A stretch of DNA of 64,000 nucleotides from CAYLMG01 sp964493425 (GTDB lineage Bacteria; Planctomycetota; Phycisphaerae; Sedimentisphaerales; Anaerobacaceae), in contig CAZBMW010000002.1 of assembly GCA_964493425.1 (NCBI GenBank), positions 1 to 64,000 of the forward strand, in the 5' to 3' direction. The position numbers were made by a program, and so were the translations under genes. Shown here piece by piece: positions 9,131-16,645 of this stretch. Position 1 is the first letter of the stretch. Each line of letters begins with the position of its first letter. The notes under the pieces were generated by a model that was not told the DNA's origin, ran no database searches, and saw nothing but the letters and a program-made list of their open reading frames with translations.

Positions 9131-10516
9131 ATGGCTAAAGCTGCTAAGAAAATTTCAAAATCCTCAGCTCGTTTCGTAGCAGTAACCGTATTAAATCAGC
9201 TCGACCCGAAAACAAATTATGCTGAAAACGTCCTTGACAAAATTCTGTCGCCGACAGGTCGGCCTCAGCAGACTACAGACCTTGTTTACGGCGCATTAAG
9301 AAACCGTCAGGCTATTGATATGGTTATCGCTAAATTATCCGGTTGCCCGATTCGAAGAATATCAGCTCAAATCCTTAACATTATACGAATCGGCGTTTAT
9401 GAGCTTATCTATTGTCCGAATACAGCCGAATACGCAATTGTCAACGAAGCAGTAGAAAACACGAAGCGTATAGCAGGGAAAAAACAAACTGCTTTTGTAA
9501 ATGCAGTCCTTCGCAGAATATTAAGTCATATAATAAAAAGACGAACTGAGTTGTCGGATGCAAAACCAAAGCGTACCCTGCCTCAAAACCCTGACTTCGG
9601 CTGTGAGTTCGATGTCGATTTGCTGCCGGACTCACAGAGGCAGCCGGACGATTTTCTCGCCAAAGCATTTTCGCTGCCAAAATGGCTGATTAACGACTGG
9701 CTCGACGAATACGGCCCGGATAATACCAGGCAAGTCTGCTTCGCTTCAAACCGGAAACCTTCAATTTACTTAAGGCCGAATACTCTTCAGGTAACCGCAG
9801 CACAGTTAGCCGAAAGATTAAAGAAGGCTCGAATAAATGTTGAAATCATTGCCAACGAGATGATAAGGGTCAAATCACCAAAACGTATAACAGAACTTGC
9901 CGGTTTTACTGACGGTCTTTTCAGCGTTCAGGATTTAACCGCAGCACTGCCGGTAAAGCTTCTCGCTCCAAAGGTTCACTGGAAAATCCTCGATTTCTGC
10001 GCAGCACCGGGTACAAAAACAACACAGCTCGCCGAGCTTACAAACGATAATGCACAGATATTCGCAACTGATATTAACAGCAAACGACTTGAGCTTGTTG
10101 AAGAAAACATCAAACGGCTGAGATTAAAGAGCATAAAAACATTCAAATTCGAGCAATTGCAAAACATCCTTTACAAAACTGGAAAATTCGACGCTGTCCT
10201 TCTCGATGTGCCCTGCTCAAACACAGGCGTACTTGCAAAGAGAGTTGAGCTGCGCTACAGAATTTCAAAAAGAGCTGTCAGCCGCCTCGCTCAGACACAA
10301 GCCAGGCTTCTCGATACGGCTGCGGAGCTAATAGAGAAAAACGGCAGAATCTGTTATTCAACCTGCAGCATTCAAAGTCAGGAAAATAATCAGCTGATAA
10401 AAAACTTTCTGAAGAAGAACCGAAATTTCAAACTCGAATCTGAAAATCTCACCCTCCCGTCAGCACAAGGCTTCGACTACGACGGCGGCTATACAGCTAT
10501 CCTCATAAAAGATTAG
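9131..10516 (+). CDS. rsmB: 16S rRNA m5C967 methyltransferase RsmB
   Basis: SAM-dependent RNA cytosine-5 methyltransferase of the RsmB/Sun family. The protein has an N-terminal NusB-like RNA-binding domain (about 1-140) and a C-terminal Rossmann methyltransferase domain with the SAM motif FCAAPGTKTTQLA. Its two catalytic cysteines lie in DVPCSNTG (C362) and STCSIQ (C412). The 461 residues include an insert around 137-175 between the two domains. Last gene of the lptB-def-fmt-rsmB run. Confidence 0.94.
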   Translation: MAKAAKKISKSSARFVAVTVLNQLDPKTNYAENVLDKILSPTGRPQQTTDLVYGALRNRQAIDMVIAKLSGCPIRRISAQILNIIRIGVYELIYCPNTAEYAIVNEAVENTKRIAGKKQTAFVNAVLRRILSHIIKRRTELSDAKPKRTLPQNPDFGCEFDVDLLPDSQRQPDDFLAKAFSLPKWLINDWLDEYGPDNTRQVCFASNRKPSIYLRPNTLQVTAAQLAERLKKARINVEIIANEMIRVKSPKRITELAGFTDGLFSVQDLTAALPVKLLAPKVHWKILDFCAAPGTKTTQLAELTNDNAQIFATDINSKRLELVEENIKRLRLKSIKTFKFEQLQNILYKTGKFDAVLLDVPCSNTGVLAKRVELRYRISKRAVSRLAQTQARLLDTAAELIEKNGRICYSTCSIQSQENNQLIKNFLKKNRNFKLESENLTLPSAQGFDYDGGYTAILIKD

Positions 10517-10532
10517 CTGCATTAAACAGCGT

Positions 10533-10601
10533 TGTGGTACAAACTGTGAATCCACAACTTTTCCACAGACTCGATTTAGGCTGTGCAAAACTTGTGAAAA
10601 A
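10533..10601. promoter_or_regulatory. DnaA-box-like cluster upstream of dnaA
   Basis: The 240-bp gap before dnaA has several near matches to TTATCCACA within 70 bp: TGTGGTACA (10533), TGTGAATCCACA (10545-10556, two opposed half-boxes), TTTTCCACA (10559-10567), TGTGCAAAA (10582-10590, reverse) and TGTGAAAAA (10593-10601, reverse). The last three fit the relaxed box TTWTNCACA. Such a cluster can autoregulate dnaA or form an origin. The strand-composition switch lies 30 kb away, which favours autoregulation here. No strong AT-rich unwinding element is seen. Confidence 0.5.
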
Positions 10602-10756
10602 CAAATTATTTTCGTGCGCAAACCCAACTGCGACAATACTCTCCAGCAAGTGGAAAAGAAATTCCGAAAAAAGGCATTGAATAGTTTTGCAACCGGCCAA
10701 TAATAACAACGAGAACGATATCAAAAAAGCTGTTTTTAGAAACAAGGAGCGTTTCA

Positions 10757-12187
10757 ATGCAGACTATAATCACGGATGATTTGTCCTGTAAGGCCGAGTC
10801 CCGAATCAGTGCTCTGAACCAGGCTATCGCTGAAGAAATAGGAGCCAAAAAGTACAGGATATGGTTTGAGAACTCGGCCAGGCTTACAATTGCAGAAGGA
10901 TATGTAAAGATTGGTGTGCCCAATCTTTTTATAGCAAACTGGATTGAAAGCCACTTTTCAAAAGAAATCAATCGGGCTGTGGAGCGGGTAACTGAAGAAA
11001 AATTAAAAATAACTTTCGCAATCGACCCTGAACTTGCCGGCAGAGGAAAACAGGCAACTACCGAGCCTGCGAAGAAAATAGTAAATCCACAGCAAGGTAA
11101 AGCGGCGCAGTATGCAGAAAAAAAATTTGGCAAGTGCAGAAAATTAAAATTAAATTTGGAAAACTTTGTCGTCGGCTCCTCAAACGAATTGGCATACAAC
11201 ACCGCAAAGGCCGTCGCCAACAACGATAAGGTATCATTTAATCCGCTGTTTATCCACGGAGGGTATGGAGTCGGTAAAACGCATCTGCTGCAAGGGATTT
11301 GCAACGCGGTGCAAAAGAACCGACCCGGAACTAATTGGCTGTATCTGTCAGCGGAAGATTTTGTCAATCAGTTCGTGCTGGCCTTGAAGACAAAAAAGCT
11401 GGAGGCTTTCAGACGCCGAATGCGGCAAACGGATTTGCTTGCTATCGACGACATTCACTTCTTGGCCAGCAAACTTTCCAGCCAGGAGGAATTCCTGCAC
11501 ACATTCAACTCCATTGACCTCGCCGGAAAACAGGTGGTCCTTGCTTCCGATGCACATCCGAAAATGATAGGCCGGCTCTCAGATAAGCTCGTAAATCGGT
11601 TCATTTCAGGTATGGTCGTAAAAATTGAAAGTCCTGACCACAATACGAGATGCCAGATATGTAAACAATTCGCTCTTCAAAAACGTGTGCACGTCCCTGA
11701 AAGTGTAATCAAATACATCGCAGAGAACATCCGTTCCAATGTCAGAGAATTGCAGGGTGCGGTCCTGAAACTAATGGCATTCTCCGCATTACAAAATCAA
11801 AAAATAAACCTGCACACCGCGAAAGAAATCCTTTCAGAGCACTTATCCAGAACAGACCCCATCGTCCACATCTCTGATATTGAGTCAGCCGTTGCTGCCT
11901 TCTTCGGCATTACCGCCGCTGACCTGCACTCCTCGAAAAAAGACAGAACCATTTCGCTTGCAAGACATTTCAGTATGTACCTTGCACGCAAGCATACAAA
12001 TATGTCCAGCCCGGAAATAGGTAAATGTATGGGTAAAAAGAATCATGCAACGGTGCTTTTGGCCTGTAAAAGAATAGAAGAACAGATTAAGGAAAATGTG
12101 CACCTGCACTGGAACAGCTCTGCTGGAAATAAGGTCTCAAAGGCAAGAACAATCCTCGCAAAGCTGGAAAATGCAATTGCAGGCTGA
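10757..12187 (+). CDS. dnaA: chromosomal replication initiator DnaA
   Basis: AAA+ ATPase that binds DnaA boxes and melts the origin. The 476 residues show all four domains: N-terminal oligomerisation/helicase-loading domain (about 1-95), a linker, AAA+ domain with Walker A GGYGVGKT (168-175) and Walker B LLAIDDIHF, and the C-terminal DNA-binding domain. The box-recognition signature, usually DHTTV or DHSTV, reads NHATV (429-433), so two of the base-contacting positions differ from Escherichia coli. dnaN, recF and gyrB are not adjacent. Start is the ATG with AAGGAG nine bases upstream. Confidence 0.96.
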   Translation: MQTIITDDLSCKAESRISALNQAIAEEIGAKKYRIWFENSARLTIAEGYVKIGVPNLFIANWIESHFSKEINRAVERVTEEKLKITFAIDPELAGRGKQATTEPAKKIVNPQQGKAAQYAEKKFGKCRKLKLNLENFVVGSSNELAYNTAKAVANNDKVSFNPLFIHGGYGVGKTHLLQGICNAVQKNRPGTNWLYLSAEDFVNQFVLALKTKKLEAFRRRMRQTDLLAIDDIHFLASKLSSQEEFLHTFNSIDLAGKQVVLASDAHPKMIGRLSDKLVNRFISGMVVKIESPDHNTRCQICKQFALQKRVHVPESVIKYIAENIRSNVRELQGAVLKLMAFSALQNQKINLHTAKEILSEHLSRTDPIVHISDIESAVAAFFGITAADLHSSKKDRTISLARHFSMYLARKHTNMSSPEIGKCMGKKNHATVLLACKRIEEQIKENVHLHWNSSAGNKVSKARTILAKLENAIAG

Positions 12188-12233
12188 CAACCGCGACACC
12201 TACCGAACGTAATCTCCTAAATCAAATCAAAAA

Positions 12234-12260
12234 GGGCGGCCTCCAATATAGAGGCCGCCC
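12234..12260. terminator. bidirectional hairpin terminator after dnaA
   Basis: A perfect 10-bp stem GGGCGGCCTC / GAGGCCGCCC with a seven-base loop. On the minus strand it is followed directly by TTTTTGATTTGATTT, so it best terminates the minus-strand ABC operon (ending at 12393). On the plus strand it is followed by AAAATGTTTT and may also stop dnaA transcription. Confidence 0.8.
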
Positions 12261-12392
12261 AAAATGTTTTCGGAGGAGGGTGACTTATTTCTAAATCTTT
12301 TTTACGAGCCGCCGGGTATTTTGTTCGGTAAAACGTCAAAAAACGTTAAGCCCTTATATAAGCCAAACTTACACCCCCCCTTTTTTCTTAAT

Positions 12393-13985
12393 CTATGTAC
12401 TCAATATCAAATCAAGCTTTCTTCTTTCCGGTAAAGGTAGTTGTGCTTTGCATCGAATGCAATTTTCTATTTCCAGACTCCTTCGTTTTCCACAAACCGG
12501 GCATTTGATAACTACCGTGTGATTCAGTGCCAGGTATGTTAAAAGACCTGCCAGATTAAACAGTCCGACAAAGGCAAGCCAGAAAATAAACCGTCCCCAG
12601 CTTGTTCTTCGCGACCACCCGTGCCAAAAAGCAAACATGACCATTAGTGAACATAAAAATAAATTGGCAAAACTTCCATCCGCTTGGTTTTGGCGCGTTA
12701 TCCAGACAAGCTCTCTAATGATTCCAAAACGCCTTTTTGATAATCGCGACATACCGTTCTCAAAAAACCGCCAGAGCAAATCGTAAGCAGGCGGCGAAAC
12801 TGAAGATGCCATTTTTTTGTACCTTTCATAAAATTCCATTCCCGCCCACAGCACTGACTCATCAATTACCGGCTTGATCCAGTCAAAACTGCTGACTAGC
12901 TCAATCTCGCTGGAATCATCAATGCTATAAAATTCCAGGTAACGCGGCTCTGGCTTCTGCCTGTATTCCTTCCAATACCGTTTCTTCTCTTTCTGTGATA
13001 TGCCAACGGGTGGATAAAAACTTCTCCTATTGCACAAAAGAAAAACCCCCTCATTTGTAGCCGCCGCATCCAAACTGTAGCTGTCAGGATTTTCATTTTT
13101 GAACGCATCGATAGTAATCGTCTGCTCCGGTTCTCTCATTATCAAATAATACATATTGTCTTCTGTCCTGCAGAAAATCAGAGGCCTGTATTCGATATCA
13201 CCTGCTGATTTCTCCGATGGTTTCTGCCTCCAGTTATTCAGCCGTATCATATCTATGTTGCTCTCTGGGCTCTTAAAAAGAACTTGTACCTGCCTTGTTT
13301 CAAGATTTATCTCATAGATTCGATTTTCTGTCTGCCAGAGAAAAACGGGATTTAATCCTGAGCCTCCGCATAACGTAAAAAGTTGAAATTCGCCCAGCCC
13401 CACAGCTTCGGACTGGCTGACTGCAAAACCAGTCGCCCCGATATAACCAACTACTTCTCCTTCTAGTCCGTAACCTCTAAAAATCTGTCTTTCAATATCA
13501 TATCGCCAAATCTCTTCCGTCCTTTGGCTTGAATTAACAGGAATATCCAGTACCCTTGAGAGTTCGGGGGTTATTTGCTGCATATATAAAAGTTGGTGGT
13601 CATTAAAAGAGCCTCTTGGATACCCGGCCCACTGCAGATACTCGAAAGGCCTGTCTTTTTCTGTTCCCTGCCACATTAAATTGCCGTTCACATCGTATAT
13701 TTGCTCTTCGCTGTAACCTCTCCTGATATAGCTGTGCTTAGTGGTGTAGACGAGATGAATCGTGCCATCCGCCATAAGTTTTTTACTGCTGCTATTTATC
13801 CGCCATTCGTCACTCTTAAATGTATCACTACCGATTGTATCTTTGCTTATAAACAAAAATGTAATTTGAATAAATATTATCTGAACGAATGCTACTATAA
13901 ACAAGAACAGCAGGACCGTAACAGCAATCCTGAAAGCATCTGTGATATATTTTGTACATTTTGCCGGTTTCATTTTAATAAGCAC
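12393..13985 (-). CDS. membrane protein with C-terminal zinc ribbon, unknown
   Basis: I do not recognise this 530-residue protein. It has an N-terminal membrane segment (about 15-40), a long extracytoplasmic region (about 50-430) with no motif I can name, two further membrane segments (about 430-485), and a C-terminal zinc-ribbon-like CPVCGK...CIRCK (four cysteines at about 495-512). It starts 5 bp after the ABC permease gene, so it is probably the last gene of that operon and may be an accessory of the transporter. Its length and topology resemble large permease-associated proteins in YtrA-type operons, but that is inference. Confidence 0.7.
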   Translation of the reverse strand: MLIKMKPAKCTKYITDAFRIAVTVLLFLFIVAFVQIIFIQITFLFISKDTIGSDTFKSDEWRINSSSKKLMADGTIHLVYTTKHSYIRRGYSEEQIYDVNGNLMWQGTEKDRPFEYLQWAGYPRGSFNDHQLLYMQQITPELSRVLDIPVNSSQRTEEIWRYDIERQIFRGYGLEGEVVGYIGATGFAVSQSEAVGLGEFQLFTLCGGSGLNPVFLWQTENRIYEINLETRQVQVLFKSPESNIDMIRLNNWRQKPSEKSAGDIEYRPLIFCRTEDNMYYLIMREPEQTITIDAFKNENPDSYSLDAAATNEGVFLLCNRRSFYPPVGISQKEKKRYWKEYRQKPEPRYLEFYSIDDSSEIELVSSFDWIKPVIDESVLWAGMEFYERYKKMASSVSPPAYDLLWRFFENGMSRLSKRRFGIIRELVWITRQNQADGSFANLFLCSLMVMFAFWHGWSRRTSWGRFIFWLAFVGLFNLAGLLTYLALNHTVVIKCPVCGKRRSLEIENCIRCKAQLPLPERRKLDLILST

Positions 13986-13990
13986 CTCGA

Positions 13991-14689
13991 CTAAAATTCT
14001 TTGCTTTTAAAAGTATCTATAATATCAATCATAAAAACGAAAACGCCTGCGATAATAGCTGCAATTGACCAGCCGATTTTGTAATGGCTGCACGCCGCGA
14101 CAATAATAAAGATAGAAAATCCCAGTCCGAAGAGCTTTGTTGTGTACCACCGTGCTGTGCTCAGACTCGATTTGACCGTGCCGAGATAGACAATGAAGCC
14201 GAAGGCTGTTATAAGCCATCCTTCTATCAAATGTCTCGAGAGCGGACTAACCATAAAAAATTTGTTATGCCCCGCATACCAGTAAAACACGCACCACAAT
14301 AGACCCGCTGAAAAAGTCAAAGCCGCTAAGGCAGCTATCATTTTCGAAAGTAGTATGCTGAGCCGGTTAACAGAGCGGTGAAGCTCGAAGCCCCAGACCT
14401 TTGTAAATTGAGGATACCAGAACTGCCTGACGCCGAGACACAAGCCTAGCCCGATACCCGTTATTAAGAGAAAAGGAGCAGCCGTCGAAAGCGTCCCTGT
14501 TCTCGAGAGTTGGTAAACAGTTGAAATCGGCATATCCGGGTCGAGCGATATATACGGATAGCCGAGCTGCCTGTTGCGAGATACCGAATACAGGCTGATT
14601 GAGCCGAAAAACAGTAAAAAAATAACAGCCAGCAAAAACCACGGCAGACACTCACGCAACTCTTTTCTTATAAGAGCAAAAAATCTCAT
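13991..14689 (-). CDS. ABC-2-type transporter permease
   Basis: Integral membrane subunit of about 232 residues with roughly six hydrophobic segments, as in ABC-2 export permeases. The frame opens at an ATG at 14704 inside the ATPase stop region, but the ATG at 14689 has GGGAG eight bases upstream and gives MRFFALIRKELRECLPW, the usual start of such permeases. Only 5 bp separate it from the ATPase gene. The substrate is unknown. Confidence 0.75.
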   Translation of the reverse strand: MRFFALIRKELRECLPWFLLAVIFLLFFGSISLYSVSRNRQLGYPYISLDPDMPISTVYQLSRTGTLSTAAPFLLITGIGLGLCLGVRQFWYPQFTKVWGFELHRSVNRLSILLSKMIAALAALTFSAGLLWCVFYWYAGHNKFFMVSPLSRHLIEGWLITAFGFIVYLGTVKSSLSTARWYTTKLFGLGFSIFIIVAACSHYKIGWSIAAIIAGVFVFMIDIIDTFKSKEF

Positions 14690-14694
14690 TTTTA

Positions 14695-15612
14695 TTACTC
14701 CCATCCAAACAAATCTCTATGATTAACGGGCGCGGTATATTCGATAAACTGGTCCTCAAGATTCATACTGACAATCTCATAATTCTGGGCCTTTGACATA
14801 TTTGCCCATCGCTGGATTTTTTCCTCATCGGTACCGATCAGAACGAGCTCAAGCTCCTTCTCGCCGCGTTTGCAGTGCAACAATCCCTCAATATCAATCT
14901 CAGCCGGTTGCTCGCCGGTAAAACTAACTCTTACCTTTTTTACAGCCTTCTGGAACTGTTCGAGAGAGCAGCTTGCCCTCAGCACGCCCTTATCGATGAC
15001 CGCAATCCTGTCAGCAACCCTTTCAACGTCGCCGAGAATATGACTTGAAAAAAGAACTGTTCTGCCCTGCCGCATAATAAGCTGTATCATACCCTGCAAA
15101 AACTGTCTTCTTATCGCAGCATCCAATCCCAGTGTCGGGTCGTCCATTATCAAAAGCTCCGGATTCGGCGCCAGAGCCAGTGCAAGTGACACCTGTGCTC
15201 TTTGGCCGATAGAAAGACTTTTCACCTTCTGTTTTTTTGACAGTCCGAAATATTCAATCATATCTGCAAAAAATTTATCATCCCACTGTTCAGGAAAAAA
15301 CGCCCGCTGAAACTTACCAATCCTTCCGATACTCATCCAGTTGAATAACCTATGCCCCTCGGTAACATAACCTATCCGCTGACGGACGGAAGGTGTTAGA
15401 TTCTGCGAGTTGCACCCGAGAATCGAACTCCTGCCAGCCGTCGGCTCTAAAAAGCCCAGCATCATCTTTATTGCGGTAGTCTTGCCCGCAGCGTTTCGAC
15501 CCAGAAAGCCGCATATACAGCCCTTTGGTATCTTCAAATCTAGGTGGTCCACCGCAAGGGTCCTGCCGTAATATTTTGTAAGCCCTTCTGTTTCGATAAC
15601 TATTTCGCTCAT
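14695..15612 (-). CDS. ABC transporter ATP-binding protein
   Basis: ATPase subunit of 305 residues with Walker A GRNAAGKTT (A in place of the second G of the common GxNGAGKT), signature LSIGQRAQ, Walker B LLIMDDPTLGLD and switch histidine FSSHILGDVERVAD. A C-terminal extension of about 90 residues resembles the regulatory tail seen in ABC-2 exporter ATPases. Its start overlaps the stop of the GntR regulator by 4 bp, showing translational coupling. Confidence 0.9.
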   Translation of the reverse strand: MSEIVIETEGLTKYYGRTLAVDHLDLKIPKGCICGFLGRNAAGKTTAIKMMLGFLEPTAGRSSILGCNSQNLTPSVRQRIGYVTEGHRLFNWMSIGRIGKFQRAFFPEQWDDKFFADMIEYFGLSKKQKVKSLSIGQRAQVSLALALAPNPELLIMDDPTLGLDAAIRRQFLQGMIQLIMRQGRTVLFSSHILGDVERVADRIAVIDKGVLRASCSLEQFQKAVKKVRVSFTGEQPAEIDIEGLLHCKRGEKELELVLIGTDEEKIQRWANMSKAQNYEIVSMNLEDQFIEYTAPVNHRDLFGWE

Positions 15613-16022
15613 CTTTTTTGTTCCTTGTCTTTTTCTTCCTTACCGAATCCTGCCATTCTTGATTTAAACATCTCGAGTAAATCTTTTACTTCAATTCCGA
15701 GATTAAGCCCGCGAACAATTACGTTGTCCATACGCTCCGCAAGCGCGTTAACATCAGCAGCATCTCTGCTTATCATCTTCGGGTCACTCACAAAGGTTCC
15801 TGAGCCGGTTTTGGTACTGACCAGCCCGGACTGTTCCAGAATCGTATATGCCCTCGCAACAGTATTGGGATTTATAACCAGCTCGGCAGCGAGTTTTCGT
15901 ACTGCAGGCAGTTTATCTCCGGTTTTCAGCTGTCCTTTTGCTATAGCCTCGCTTATCTGCCCTGCAACCTGCAAATATATAGGCTCACTTGAACCCGGCG
16001 TTATCTGTACCCAAACTGTCAT
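15609..16022 (-). CDS. GntR-family regulator, YtrA subfamily
   Basis: Short GntR regulator of 137 residues. The N-terminal winged helix (about 10-78) contains IAKGQLKTGDKLPAVRKLAA and INPNTVARAYTILEQ. The C-terminal tail of about 60 residues is too short for a ligand domain, which is the mark of the YtrA subfamily. These regulators usually repress the ABC transporter genes downstream of them, as in this operon. Palindromes at 16091-16120 upstream of the start are its likely operators. Confidence 0.88.
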   Translation of the reverse strand: MTVWVQITPGSSEPIYLQVAGQISEAIAKGQLKTGDKLPAVRKLAAELVINPNTVARAYTILEQSGLVSTKTGSGTFVSDPKMISRDAADVNALAERMDNVIVRGLNLGIEVKDLLEMFKSRMAGFGKEEKDKEQKR

Positions 16023-16090
16023 TTACAAATTCCTTTTAAGAGTGATATTAGGCTTTTTTTCTCTAAGTTACATAAAAACAAAGCCTTATA

Positions 16091-16123
16091 GTGTATTAAT
16101 ACCATTAGTACATTATGTACTAT
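16091..16123. promoter_or_regulatory. palindromic operator candidates for the GntR regulator
   Basis: Two palindromes lie 70-100 bp upstream of the GntR gene: GTATTAATAC and the perfect 17-base dyad TAGTACAT-T-ATGTACTA. They fall where promoter elements of the minus-strand operon should be. Autorepression of the YtrA-type operon through these dyads is inferred. Confidence 0.5.
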
Positions 16124-16178
16124 TATTCGGCTTTTTGCAAACTTTTTTTGAAAATTTTAAAAAATTTTATTTTTAGCA

Positions 16179-16208
16179 TTGAAATCTTGTACAAATGTAC
16201 GATATAAT
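16179..16208 (+). promoter_or_regulatory. promoter of the BlaI-M56 operon
   Basis: TTGAAA at 16179-16184 and a perfect TATAAT at 16203-16208, 18 bp apart. One repressor site lies inside the spacer and another just downstream of the -10, so repression would block polymerase directly. Confidence 0.7.
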
Positions 16209-16223
16209 ACTTGTACATTTGTA
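16190..16223. promoter_or_regulatory. two BlaI/MecI-type operators
   Basis: Two copies of TACA-NN-TGTA, the core site of BlaI/MecI/CopY repressors, lie at 16190-16199 (TACAAATGTA) and 16214-16223 (TACATTTGTA). Their centres are 24 bp apart and they flank the -10 box. They directly precede the BlaI-family gene, which fits autoregulation. Confidence 0.75.
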
Positions 16224-16246
16224 AAATATTAATTAGGAGTTTAAAT

Positions 16247-16645
16247 ATGACAGAATTACCGAACGCACCAATAAGTCCTGCTGAAACGCAGGTACTTAGC
16301 ATCATCTGGCAACTGCAGCAGGCAACGGTCCAGCAAGTGCTGGATAACCTACCCAAAGAGCGTGATATTACTTATGCCACCGTCCAGACACTTCTAAGAA
16401 GGCTGGAAAAAAAAGGATACATCAAGCATATATCAAAAGGAAAAGCTCATCATTTCTTTCCCGCTGTGAAACAAAAAGACGTAATCTCAAAGAAGGTCAG
16501 CGACTTTTTAGACCGCCTTTTTGGTGGCGATTCTTTTCCTCTTATGCAATACCTCGCTGAACACGGAAAGCTAACCACCTCAGACATAGAAAATCTTAAA
16601 AAACTCATAGAAAAAAATAATCCTCAGGATGGGGAGTCGAAATGA
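16247..16645 (+). CDS. blaI: BlaI/MecI-family transcriptional repressor
   Basis: Winged-helix repressor of 132 residues. The N-terminal DNA-binding part carries the family's SPAETQVLSIIWQLQQATVQ and ITYATVQTLLRRLEKKGYI segments. The C-terminal helices mediate dimerisation and contain the region cleaved when a partner M56 protease is activated. The ATG at 16247 is chosen over upstream starts because AGGAG lies eight bases before it. Its stop overlaps the start of the M56 gene by 4 bp, the classic repressor-sensor pair. Nothing suggests beta-lactam resistance as the role: no beta-lactamase gene is nearby. Confidence 0.92.
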   Translation: MTELPNAPISPAETQVLSIIWQLQQATVQQVLDNLPKERDITYATVQTLLRRLEKKGYIKHISKGKAHHFFPAVKQKDVISKKVSDFLDRLFGGDSFPLMQYLAEHGKLTTSDIENLKKLIEKNNPQDGESK

